From Paracoccus zhejiangensis (lineage in GTDB: Bacteria > Pseudomonadota > Alphaproteobacteria > Rhodobacterales > Rhodobacteraceae): a stretch of 64,000 bases of DNA. The stretch covers positions 3,716,501 through 3,780,500 of the forward strand of contig NZ_CP025430.1 in NCBI RefSeq assembly GCF_002847445.1, read 5' to 3'. Each line of letters begins with the position of its first letter. Position 1 is the first letter of the stretch. The position numbers and the translations under genes are program-made. Positions 34,521-40,877 of the stretch are shown in pieces. The notes under the pieces are model-generated. The model had not been told where the DNA came from. It did no database searches and saw nothing but the letters and a program-made list of their open reading frames with translations.

Positions 34521-36209
34521 ATGACCGACGACCAAACCCCCGATTCCAACACCGACAAGCCCGCCGATGTCGACCGCATCGCCAAGGTCATCGCCCGCGC
34601 CGGCGTGGCCAGCCGCCGCGATGCCGAGAGGATCATCCTCGAGGGCCGGGTGACGGTGAACGGCGAGAAGATCACCTCGCCCGCGCTGGACGTGCGCCCC
34701 ACCGACCGCATCACCGTCGATGGCAAGCCGCTGGACGCGCCGCAGGAAACGCGGCTCTGGATGTATTACAAGCCGGTCGGGCTGGTCACGTCGGAAGCCG
34801 ACGAGAAGGGCCGGCAGACGATCTTCGACGCGCTGCCGCGCGACCTGCCCCGGGTGATGACCGTCGGACGGCTGGACCTGAATTCGGAAGGGCTGTTGCT
34901 TCTGACCAATGATGGCGAGCTGAAGCGGCGGCTGGAACTGCCGGCGACCGGCTGGCTGCGCCGCTACCGGGTGCGGGTGAACGGCACGCCGACTGACCTG
35001 ACCTTTGACCCGCTGCGCCGGGGCGTCACCATCGATGGCGAGGATTTCCAGCCGATGGAGGTGCGTCTCGACAGCCAGCAGGGCGCGAATGCCTGGCTGA
35101 CCGTCGGCATCCGCGAGGGTCGCAACCGCGAGATCCGTCGCGCCATGACGCATATCGGCCTGCAGGTGAACCGGCTGATCCGCATCGGCTATGGCCCGTT
35201 CAAGCTGACCGGCATGGAAGAGAACGAGGTCCGCGAGGTGAAGCGCAAGGTGCTGCGCGACCAGCTGGGCGGGCTTCTGACCGGCGAGACCGAGGACGAG
35301 AAGCCGCGCGATTTCCGTGCCCGTGGAGCCGAGTCCGGCCCGCGCCGGTCCGCTGCGGATGGAGAGCGCAAGCCGCGTTTCGGCAAGCCCGATGGCGAGC
35401 GCAAACCCTTTGGCCGCAACGACGACCGGGGCGAGCGCCGCGACGGCGGCAAGCCGTTCGCCCGGCGTGAGGACGGTGACCGCAAGCCCTGGGCCAAGCG
35501 TGAGGATGGTGATCGGAAACCGTTTGCGCGGCGTGAGGACGGTGACCGCAAGCCCTGGGCCAAGCGTGAGGATGGTGATCGGAAACCGTTTGCGCGGCGT
35601 GAGGACGGTGACCGGAAACCGTTTGCGCGGCGTGAAGACGGCGACCGGAAGCCTTGGACCAAACGTGAAGAGGGTGATCGCAAGCCGTTTGCCCGGCGTG
35701 AAGATGGTGACCGCAAGCCGTTTGCCCGGCGTGAAGATGGTGACCGCAAGCCTTGGGCCAAGCGTGAGGATGGCGACCGCAAGCCGTATGCCAAGCGTGA
35801 AGACGGCGACCGCAAGCCTTGGGCCAAGCGCGAGGACGGTGATCGCAAACCGTTCGCCCGGCGCGAGGATGGCGACAAGAAACCCTGGGTGAAGCGTGAC
35901 CGCAGCGATGAGGGCTTCAAGCCCCGTGGCGAGGGTGGCTTCAAACCGCGTGGCGAAGGTGGGTTCAAGCCTCGCGGTGAAGGCGGTTTCAAACCGCGTG
36001 GAGAGGGAGACTTCAAACCGCGCGGCGAGGGTGGTTTCAAGCCGCGTGGCGAGGGTTTCAACTCCGGTGGCCCGCGCAAGGGCGGCTTCTCGGGCGGTCC
36101 GGCCGGCGGGAAAGGCCGACCGGCTGCGGGCAAGGGGCCGCGTCCCGGTGGTGGAAAACCCGGCGGCGGCCGTCCCGGTGGTGGCAAGCCGCGCGCACCG
36201 CGCGGCTGA
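34521..36209 (+). CDS. rluB: RluB/RsuA-type 23S rRNA pseudouridine synthase with long repetitive basic tail
   Basis: 562 residues. Residues 17-75 are an S4 RNA-binding domain (AKVIARAGVASRRDAERIILEGRV); 80-245 are the RsuA-family catalytic domain with GRLDLNSEGLLLLTNDG carrying the catalytic Asp, and REGRNREIRRAM. The remaining 310 residues are a low-complexity tail: thirteen 11-residue units E-D-G-D-R-K-P-F/W/Y-A-R/K-R (residues 317-459), then six 8-residue units of GFKPRGEG type, then a Gly/Pro/Lys-rich end. Such tails probably bind RNA non-specifically. ATG 34521 follows AGGAGAGATC. Confidence 0.94.
   Translation: MTDDQTPDSNTDKPADVDRIAKVIARAGVASRRDAERIILEGRVTVNGEKITSPALDVRPTDRITVDGKPLDAPQETRLWMYYKPVGLVTSEADEKGRQTIFDALPRDLPRVMTVGRLDLNSEGLLLLTNDGELKRRLELPATGWLRRYRVRVNGTPTDLTFDPLRRGVTIDGEDFQPMEVRLDSQQGANAWLTVGIREGRNREIRRAMTHIGLQVNRLIRIGYGPFKLTGMEENEVREVKRKVLRDQLGGLLTGETEDEKPRDFRARGAESGPRRSAADGERKPRFGKPDGERKPFGRNDDRGERRDGGKPFARREDGDRKPWAKREDGDRKPFARREDGDRKPWAKREDGDRKPFARREDGDRKPFARREDGDRKPWTKREEGDRKPFARREDGDRKPFARREDGDRKPWAKREDGDRKPYAKREDGDRKPWAKREDGDRKPFARREDGDKKPWVKRDRSDEGFKPRGEGGFKPRGEGGFKPRGEGGFKPRGEGDFKPRGEGGFKPRGEGFNSGGPRKGGFSGGPAGGKGRPAAGKGPRPGGGKPGGGRPGGGKPRAPRG
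35469..35897 (+). repeat. in-frame 33-bp tandem repeat, 13 copies
   Basis: Thirteen consecutive 33-base units encode E-D-G-D-R-K-P-x-A-x-R. Units alternate mainly between W-A-K-R and F-A-R-R endings, so the true period is often 66 bases, which points to growth by unequal exchange or slippage of a two-unit block. Entirely coding, within the pseudouridine synthase tail. Confidence 0.93.
35913..36056 (+). repeat. in-frame 24-bp tandem repeat, 6 copies
   Basis: Six 24-base units encode G/D-F-K-P-R-G-E-G, directly after the 33-base array in the same gene. Third positions vary more between units than first and second, so the protein sequence appears to be kept under selection. Confidence 0.9.
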
Positions 36210-36212
36210 GCC

Positions 36213-36389
36213 TTACTTCGTCAGGATCAGTTTGCCCGCCCGGGTGATCCGCAGCTGATAGACCTGATCCTTCAACACGATCAGCGCCTGATTGCCGCCG
36301 GCAGTCAGCAGCTCGGCATCATGCGCGGGCAGACGGCTCAGCACGGAGACGCCGGGGCGGGAAAACTCGGCAGGGCGGGTCGCGGTCAT
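36213..36389 (-). CDS. hemP: hemin uptake protein HemP
   Basis: Only 58 residues. The C-terminal LLTAGGNQALIVLKDQVYQL followed by RITRAGKLILTK is the HemP signature (motif ending in Y-x-L-R-I-T-R-x-x-K-L-I-L-T-K). Small proteins of this family are linked to haem and iron uptake and are iron-responsive in related bacteria. It is convergent with the pseudouridine synthase gene, with three bases between the two stops. A TTGACA on the same strand at 36463-36458 may be part of its promoter, but no convincing -10 is paired with it. Confidence 0.88.
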   Translation of the reverse strand: MTATRPAEFSRPGVSVLSRLPAHDAELLTAGGNQALIVLKDQVYQLRITRAGKLILTK

Positions 36390-36512
36390 GGTTCTGTCCT
36401 TCGTGAGTGAGGGCGTGACATTAGGCCTGAACGCAACCTGACAAGAATAGTCGGATATGTCAAAGGAAAAGAGTCGGGTATTATTTCTCCGGCCTTTCCG
36501 CGCCTGTCGGGT

Positions 36513-37436
36513 TCACTCCGGCTGGCCGAGACAGGCCGAGATCGTCTCGCCCATTCCGGTCAGGATCGCCGGGTAAAGCGAAGGCCCCATCGGCTGCCCG
36601 CTGCCCGTCGGGTCCAGTGCCTCGCCTGCGCGAATCGGCGTGCCGGCAATCAGGGACTCGATCAGGGACGGGTCATGCCCGGCCTCGGGAAAGGCACAGG
36701 TGACCTTTTCCGCCGTGATGGTGTCCCGAATCGCCGACAGTCGCGCGGCCGAGGGCGTGCTGGCATCGCCAAGCGCGACGGGGATCGCCGGGGCAAGGCC
36801 GAAGGCCTCGGTGAAATAGCCATAGGCGTCGTGGAAGGCGACGAAACGATCCTGCGCGACGGGGGCAAGCTGCGCGGTTACGGCCGCTGCCGCGTCGTCG
36901 ATCTTCGCGACGCCCGCCTCGGCATTCGCCGTATAGGTTGTGGCGTTCTCGGGATCTGCCTCGGACAGCGCGCCGGCGATGGCCGTCAGCCAGATTTTCC
37001 CGTTCTGCGGGTCAAGCCAGGCATGGGGATCGGTCGGGCCGTGCGCGTGGTCGTGGCCGTCCTCATGCGCATGGTCGTGATCGTCTTCATCTGAAAACGC
37101 GCGCAGGCTTGTCTCGGGCAGGTCCAGCAGCCTCAACGAGACGCCGCTGTTGAGCGAATCGGCGGATCGCGCCAGCCAGGGCGTTAGGTCGGGTCCGATC
37201 CAGACCAGCAGGCCGGCCTCCTGCAGCGCGGCGGCATCCGAGGGACGGATCTGGTGGTGATGCTCGTTCCCGCCCGCCGGCAGCAGCACCCGCACCTCGC
37301 CCAGATCGCCCAGAACCTGCTGCACCAGCGAGCCGGTGGCCGGGATATCCGCGATCACCGAGGGCGCGTCGGCAGTCGCGGAGGCGGCGCCGAGGGCAAT
37401 GAGAAGCGGGGCAGAGGCGAAGGGCAGAAAGCGCAT
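36513..37436 (-). CDS. znuA: zinc ABC transporter substrate-binding protein
   Basis: Periplasmic high-affinity zinc receptor, 307 residues, with a cleavable signal (to about residue 22, ASATA). Metal ligands expected in the family are visible: the His of NEHHHQIRP, the DPHAWLDP His, the His of FHDAYGYF and a late Asp. Between the first two sits the His/Asp-rich loop DEDDHDHAHEDGHDHAHG typical of ZnuA. Divergent from zur, with two Zur-box-like palindromes in the 90-base gap, so repression by zinc-loaded Zur is expected. Confidence 0.95.
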   Translation of the reverse strand: MRFLPFASAPLLIALGAASATADAPSVIADIPATGSLVQQVLGDLGEVRVLLPAGGNEHHHQIRPSDAAALQEAGLLVWIGPDLTPWLARSADSLNSGVSLRLLDLPETSLRAFSDEDDHDHAHEDGHDHAHGPTDPHAWLDPQNGKIWLTAIAGALSEADPENATTYTANAEAGVAKIDDAAAAVTAQLAPVAQDRFVAFHDAYGYFTEAFGLAPAIPVALGDASTPSAARLSAIRDTITAEKVTCAFPEAGHDPSLIESLIAGTPIRAGEALDPTGSGQPMGPSLYPAILTGMGETISACLGQPE

Positions 37437-37484
37437 TGCAGGGTCCGTAAGCAGGAAAGGGTTGTACGACCCCTCCCTTTGAAT

Positions 37485-37497
37485 GTAATAACATTAC
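37485..37497. promoter_or_regulatory. Zur-box-like palindrome (znuA side)
   Basis: GTAATAACATTAC, half-sites GTAAT/ATTAC around three bases, embedded in an AT-rich stretch resembling alphaproteobacterial Zur operators. It lies 49 bases from the znuA start, in a good place to cover its promoter. Confidence 0.65.
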
Positions 37498-37511
37498 AAG
37501 TCAATCGAAAT

Positions 37512-37524
37512 GTTATAAGATAAC
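37512..37524. promoter_or_regulatory. Zur-box-like palindrome (zur side)
   Basis: GTTATAAGATAAC, half-sites GTTAT/ATAAC around three bases, ending two bases before the zur ATG. Its position would let Zur block its own translation start region or promoter. Spacing to the first palindrome is 27 bases centre to centre. Confidence 0.6.
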
Positions 37525-37526
37525 TC

Positions 37527-38039
37527 ATGTCTGTCGAAAATCACGCCGCTGATGACGCGGCCACCGCCTTTGCCTCGCATGACCACAGCACCTGCCGCAC
37601 GCAGGCGCTGCAGGCGGCCGATGATCTGGCTGCCGAACAGGGCGTGCGCCTGACCCCGGTGCGCCGCCGCACGCTGGAGATCCTGCTGGAAACCCACCGC
37701 GCGCTTGGCGCCTATGAGGTGCTGGAACGGCTGGGGGCCGAAGGCTTTGGCAGCCAGCCGCCGGTGGCTTACCGGGCGCTGGATTTCCTTGTTCAGCATG
37801 GGCTGGCGCATCGGGTGCAGCGGTTGAATGCCTTCGCCGCCTGTCTCAGCCCCGGCCATGACCACGCCCCGGCTTTCCTGATCTGCCGCGCCTGCAACAA
37901 GGTTGCCGAAGCCGATGCGCCCGAGATTCGAAGCGCGCTGCGTGCTGCAGCGGGCGGCGTCGGCTTCTCGGTCGAACGGATGACCGTTGAAGCGCTTGGC
38001 CTTTGCGACGCCTGCGCCGCGGTGGAGCAGGGCGAATGA
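37527..38039 (+). CDS. zur: zinc-responsive transcriptional repressor, Fur family
   Basis: 170 residues. A His-containing N-terminal extension (ENHAADDAATAFASHDHSTC) precedes the Fur winged helix (GVRLTPVRRRTLEILLETHRALGAYEVLERL), the recognition region PPVAYRALDFLVQHGLAHRV and the C-terminal dimer domain with structural zinc Cys pairs in CRACNK and CDAC. Named Zur rather than Fur because it forms one unit with znuC and znuB and faces znuA. Its stop overlaps the znuC ATG (ATGA). Confidence 0.93.
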   Translation: MSVENHAADDAATAFASHDHSTCRTQALQAADDLAAEQGVRLTPVRRRTLEILLETHRALGAYEVLERLGAEGFGSQPPVAYRALDFLVQHGLAHRVQRLNAFAACLSPGHDHAPAFLICRACNKVAEADAPEIRSALRAAAGGVGFSVERMTVEALGLCDACAAVEQGE

Positions 38040-38842
38040 CCCCGCTGATTCGCGCCGATGGCCTGACCATCCACCGCACCGGCACCACCGAGCCGGTGCT
38101 GAGCGGCGTCGACCTGGCGATCGCGCCGGGCGAGATCGTGACCGTGGTGGGGCCGAACGGCTCGGGCAAATCGTCGCTGGTCCGGGCGCTTCTGGGCCAT
38201 GTGGCGCTGGCCTCTGGTCAGGTGACGCGGCAGGCAGGGCTGCGCATCGGCTATGTGCCGCAGCGGGTGCATATCGACACGGCCATGCCGATGACCGTGC
38301 GGCGCTTCCTGTCGCTGCCGCAGCGGGTCAGCGATTCGGCGTCGGCAGCGATGCTGCGCCGGGTTGGCGTCGAAGGGGTCGAGCGCCAGCAGATCACGCA
38401 GCTCTCGGGCGGCCAATTCCAGCGTGTCCTGCTGGCCCGGGCGCTTTTGTCGCAGCCACAGCTGCTGGTTCTGGACGAGCCGACGCAGGGGCTGGATCAG
38501 CCGGGAATCGTCGGTTTCTACAAGCTGATCGAGGAGATCCGGGCCGAGACCGGCGCGGCGATCCTGCTGGTCAGCCATGATCTTCTGGTGGTGATGCGGG
38601 CCTCGGACCGGGTTCTCTGTCTCAATGGCCATATCTGCTGCGAGGGCACACCCCAGCAGGTCAGTGGTGCGCCGGAATACCGTGCCCTGTTCGGTGCTGG
38701 GTCCGAGGGCACGCTGGCCCTCTATCAGCACCATCACGACCATGACCACGATCACCCGCATGGCCATGATCATCATGCACACGGCGATAAGGGACATGAC
38801 CATCACGGGCATGACCACGCGAAAGACCACCATCATGCTTGA
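38036..38842 (+). CDS. znuC: zinc ABC transporter ATP-binding protein with His-rich tail
   Basis: 268 residues. ABC ATPase motifs: Walker A GPNGSGKSS, Q-loop YVPQR, signature LSGGQFQR, Walker B LLVLDEPTQGLD and H-loop SHD. After about residue 228 comes a tail made mostly of His and Asp (YQHHHDHDHDHPHG and on), likely a zinc-buffering segment at the cytoplasmic side. Start at ATG 38036 overlapping zur; the open frame from 38003 is antisense-like extension. Overlaps znuB by eight bases. Confidence 0.95.
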   Translation: MTPLIRADGLTIHRTGTTEPVLSGVDLAIAPGEIVTVVGPNGSGKSSLVRALLGHVALASGQVTRQAGLRIGYVPQRVHIDTAMPMTVRRFLSLPQRVSDSASAAMLRRVGVEGVERQQITQLSGGQFQRVLLARALLSQPQLLVLDEPTQGLDQPGIVGFYKLIEEIRAETGAAILLVSHDLLVVMRASDRVLCLNGHICCEGTPQQVSGAPEYRALFGAGSEGTLALYQHHHDHDHDHPHGHDHHAHGDKGHDHHGHDHAKDHHHA

Positions 38843-39617
38843 CGATTTCCTTGTCCGCGCGGCGCTTGCGGGCTTTGGGCTGGCGCTCGCCGCCGGGCCG
38901 CTCGGTTGCTTCGTGGTCTGGCGGCGCATGGCCTATTTCGGTGATTCGACGGCCCATGCGGCGATTCTGGGCGTCGCGCTGAGCTTTGCCTTCGGCGTTT
39001 CGATCTATGCCGGCACGCTGGCCGTGGCGCTGGCGATGGCGCTGCTGGTGTCGACGCTGGTGGGGCGTGGCCATGCGATGGACACGCTTCTGGGCGTTGC
39101 CGCGCACTCCGCGCTGGCCTTGGGCCTGGTTGCGGCCAGTTTCGTGCCCGACCTGCGGGTCGATCTGACGGCTTTCCTCTTCGGCGACATCCTCGCGGTC
39201 GGTCGGACCGACCTGGTCTGGATCTGGGGCGGGGCGCTGGTGGTGCTGGGCTTGCTCGTCTGGCGCTGGCAGCGGCTGGTCAGTGCCACGGTGAACGAGG
39301 AACTGGCGATGGCTGCCGGCATCGACACCCGCCTGGAGCGGTTGATTCTCGCTGTGGCACTAGCCCTAGTGGTCGCCGTGGCCATTCGCATCGTCGGGGC
39401 GCTGCTGATTTCCGCCATGCTGATCGTGCCCGCCGCCGCTGCGCGGGTCTGGTCGCGGACGCCCGAGCACATGGCGGTCATTGCGACCGGGCTTGCGACG
39501 CTTTCGGTCGCCGCAGGGTTGTGGTCCAGCCTGCGTCTGGATTCCCCCGCCGGACCCTCGATCGTGGTCGCGGCGGCCGCCTTTTTCGCCTTCGGCGCGA
39601 TCCTCCGCCGCGGCTAG
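38835..39617 (+). CDS. znuB: zinc ABC transporter permease
   Basis: 260 residues, about eight hydrophobic helices, of the ABC-3 family: GPLGCFVVWRRMAYFGDSTAHAAILGVAL and LLGVAAHSALALGL are typical. Forms the membrane channel with ZnuC. ATG 38835 lies within the end of znuC. Last gene of zur-znuC-znuB; a short ACCCGG/CCGGGT hairpin with TTT at 39729-39754 may end the transcript. Confidence 0.94.
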   Translation: MLDDFLVRAALAGFGLALAAGPLGCFVVWRRMAYFGDSTAHAAILGVALSFAFGVSIYAGTLAVALAMALLVSTLVGRGHAMDTLLGVAAHSALALGLVAASFVPDLRVDLTAFLFGDILAVGRTDLVWIWGGALVVLGLLVWRWQRLVSATVNEELAMAAGIDTRLERLILAVALALVVAVAIRIVGALLISAMLIVPAAAARVWSRTPEHMAVIATGLATLSVAAGLWSSLRLDSPAGPSIVVAAAAFFAFGAILRRG

Positions 39618-39815
39618 TGCAAGAATGCAACGGTCCGAAATCGTGGCAAAATCGGCGGAACCAGTGTAGTCTGGATGGTGTTGGCGAATATGCAACAGTG
39701 GGCGCAAACCCGCCGGGAATCTGAAATGACCCGGCTTTTCAAAGACCCGGGTTTATGCAACTGTCGCAGCGATGTTGCCGGTGACGGCATCTGTCAAATG
39801 AAACGGAGCATGATC

Positions 39816-40037
39816 ATGACCAAATTTGCTACTTTCGCCGCCGTCCTCGGCCTGACCGCAACCTCGGCTCTGGCCGGTGGCTATGTCGCCCCCGTCGTCG
39901 AAGTCGAGCCGGTCGTTGTTGAAGAACAGCCCGCGTCGTCGAACGCCGGCCTGGTTGTTCCCGCCCTGCTGCTGCTGGGCGTGATCGCCGCCGTCGCTTC
40001 GGACGACGACGACGACGACACCACCACCACCGAGTAA
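39816..40037 (+). CDS. small exported protein with acidic/threonine tail
   Basis: 73 residues: signal peptide ending ALA at about residue 20, an AGGYVAPVVEVEPVVVEEQP stretch rich in V/E/P, one hydrophobic segment (LVVPALLLLGVIAAVA) and a tail of six Asp then Thr. Start ATG 39816 has GGAG eight bases upstream; ATGs at 39798 and 39810 are alternatives. Similar Rhodobacteraceae proteins are sometimes annotated 'ferrochelatase', which this cannot be. Function unknown; probably an abundant membrane-tethered or envelope protein. A strong terminator follows. Confidence 0.75.
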   Translation: MTKFATFAAVLGLTATSALAGGYVAPVVEVEPVVVEEQPASSNAGLVVPALLLLGVIAAVASDDDDDDTTTTE

Positions 40038-40069
40038 GATCGCTTCCCCTTCTGGGGATTTCGATTGGA

Positions 40070-40099
40070 GGGCTGGCCTTGTGCCAGCCCTTTTCGTTT
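40070..40099 (+). terminator. intrinsic terminator after the small exported protein
   Basis: Stem GGGCTGGC (40070-40077) pairs with GCCAGCCC (40083-40090), five-base loop, followed at once by TTTTCGTTT. A textbook Rho-independent terminator 33 bases after the stop codon. Confidence 0.9.
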
Positions 40100-40160
40100 G
40101 CGCAATGCCCCGAAAGCGGCGGGTGACAGGCAGGCGGTGCCGGAGACGGCTCTGGCATGA

Positions 40161-40190
40161 AAAAACCCGCCCATTTCGGAGCGGGTTTTC
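40161..40190 (-). terminator. intrinsic terminator of the yjbH-yjbF unit
   Basis: Stem AAAACCCGC (40162-40170) with GCGGGTTTT (40181-40189), ten-base loop. Read on the minus strand it ends in a run of six T, 28 bases beyond the yjbF stop; on the plus strand the T run is shorter, so it may work both ways. Confidence 0.88.
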
Positions 40191-40217
40191 GTCTCTGAGG
40201 AGGTCGTTGAGGCCCTG

Positions 40218-40877
40218 TCAGGGCCGCAGCGTCTGGATGGTGACATAGCCCAGCCTCGGCCCGGCCCATTGCCGCGAGACCGGAATCTGCCCGCCCTGGA
40301 CCATGAAGCTGTTCTGGAAGCTGATGCCCAGTCCCTCGCAGTTCTCGACCATCACACCGGGATTGGGACCTGCGCCGACCGTGCAATTGAAGGTCAGCGG
40401 CCGCTCCAGCCCGTCGCCGGCATAATAGCGGATGACCCGCTGGCCGTTGCCTGCCCGCCCGGCTCGAATCAGGCCCTCGGTCGAGGCTTCGGTGACCGAC
40501 ATGTCATTGCCCAGCCCGCGCGTGCCCACCAGCATGCCGCTCCGCAGGATCAGCGCCTGCTCGTTCGGCGTCATGTAGGTACGCATGGCACCGTTCTGGC
40601 CGGTCATGGCCATCACCTGCGTCCGTCCGGCCGTTTCAAGACCAGCCATGATCAGCGGGCCGGGGTTCACGCGCAGCGCCTCGGCGGCGATCTGCTCCTG
40701 TGTCCGGGCAGGGGCTTTCGGCTCGCTGGCCGCCTTGCGCTCGGCCATGATCTGCTGGGCGGCCTGTCCGGCCAGCCCCAGCGGCGTTGCATTGGGCTCG
40801 GCCGTATCGTTGCCGCAGGCGGCCAGCAGAGCCAGCATGGAAAGGCCAATTGCGCGCGTCATCGTCATGCCGGTCAT
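40218..40877 (-). CDS. yjbF: YjbF-like lipoprotein
   Basis: 219 residues with a lipoprotein signal (lipobox LLAAC, about residue 22). The mature protein follows the YjbF/GfcB pattern of group 4 capsule and yjbEFGH exopolysaccharide loci (TPNEQALILRSGMLVGTRGLGNDM, NGQRVIRYY, FNCTV with a later Cys). Cotranscribed with yjbH: the ATG overlaps the yjbH stop (ATGA). Predicted to sit in the outer membrane and assist polysaccharide export or secretion. Confidence 0.85.
   Translation of the reverse strand: MTGMTMTRAIGLSMLALLAACGNDTAEPNATPLGLAGQAAQQIMAERKAASEPKAPARTQEQIAAEALRVNPGPLIMAGLETAGRTQVMAMTGQNGAMRTYMTPNEQALILRSGMLVGTRGLGNDMSVTEASTEGLIRAGRAGNGQRVIRYYAGDGLERPLTFNCTVGAGPNPGVMVENCEGLGISFQNSFMVQGGQIPVSRQWAGPRLGYVTIQTLRP

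Noticed and set aside
35469..36056. Repeat array as a possible CRISPR
   Set aside because: Units are contiguous without spacers, stay in frame and lie inside a conserved gene.
36390..36512. Irr- or RirA-type iron box before hemP
   Set aside because: Stretches around AAGAATAGTC look suggestive but do not match a consensus closely enough to call.
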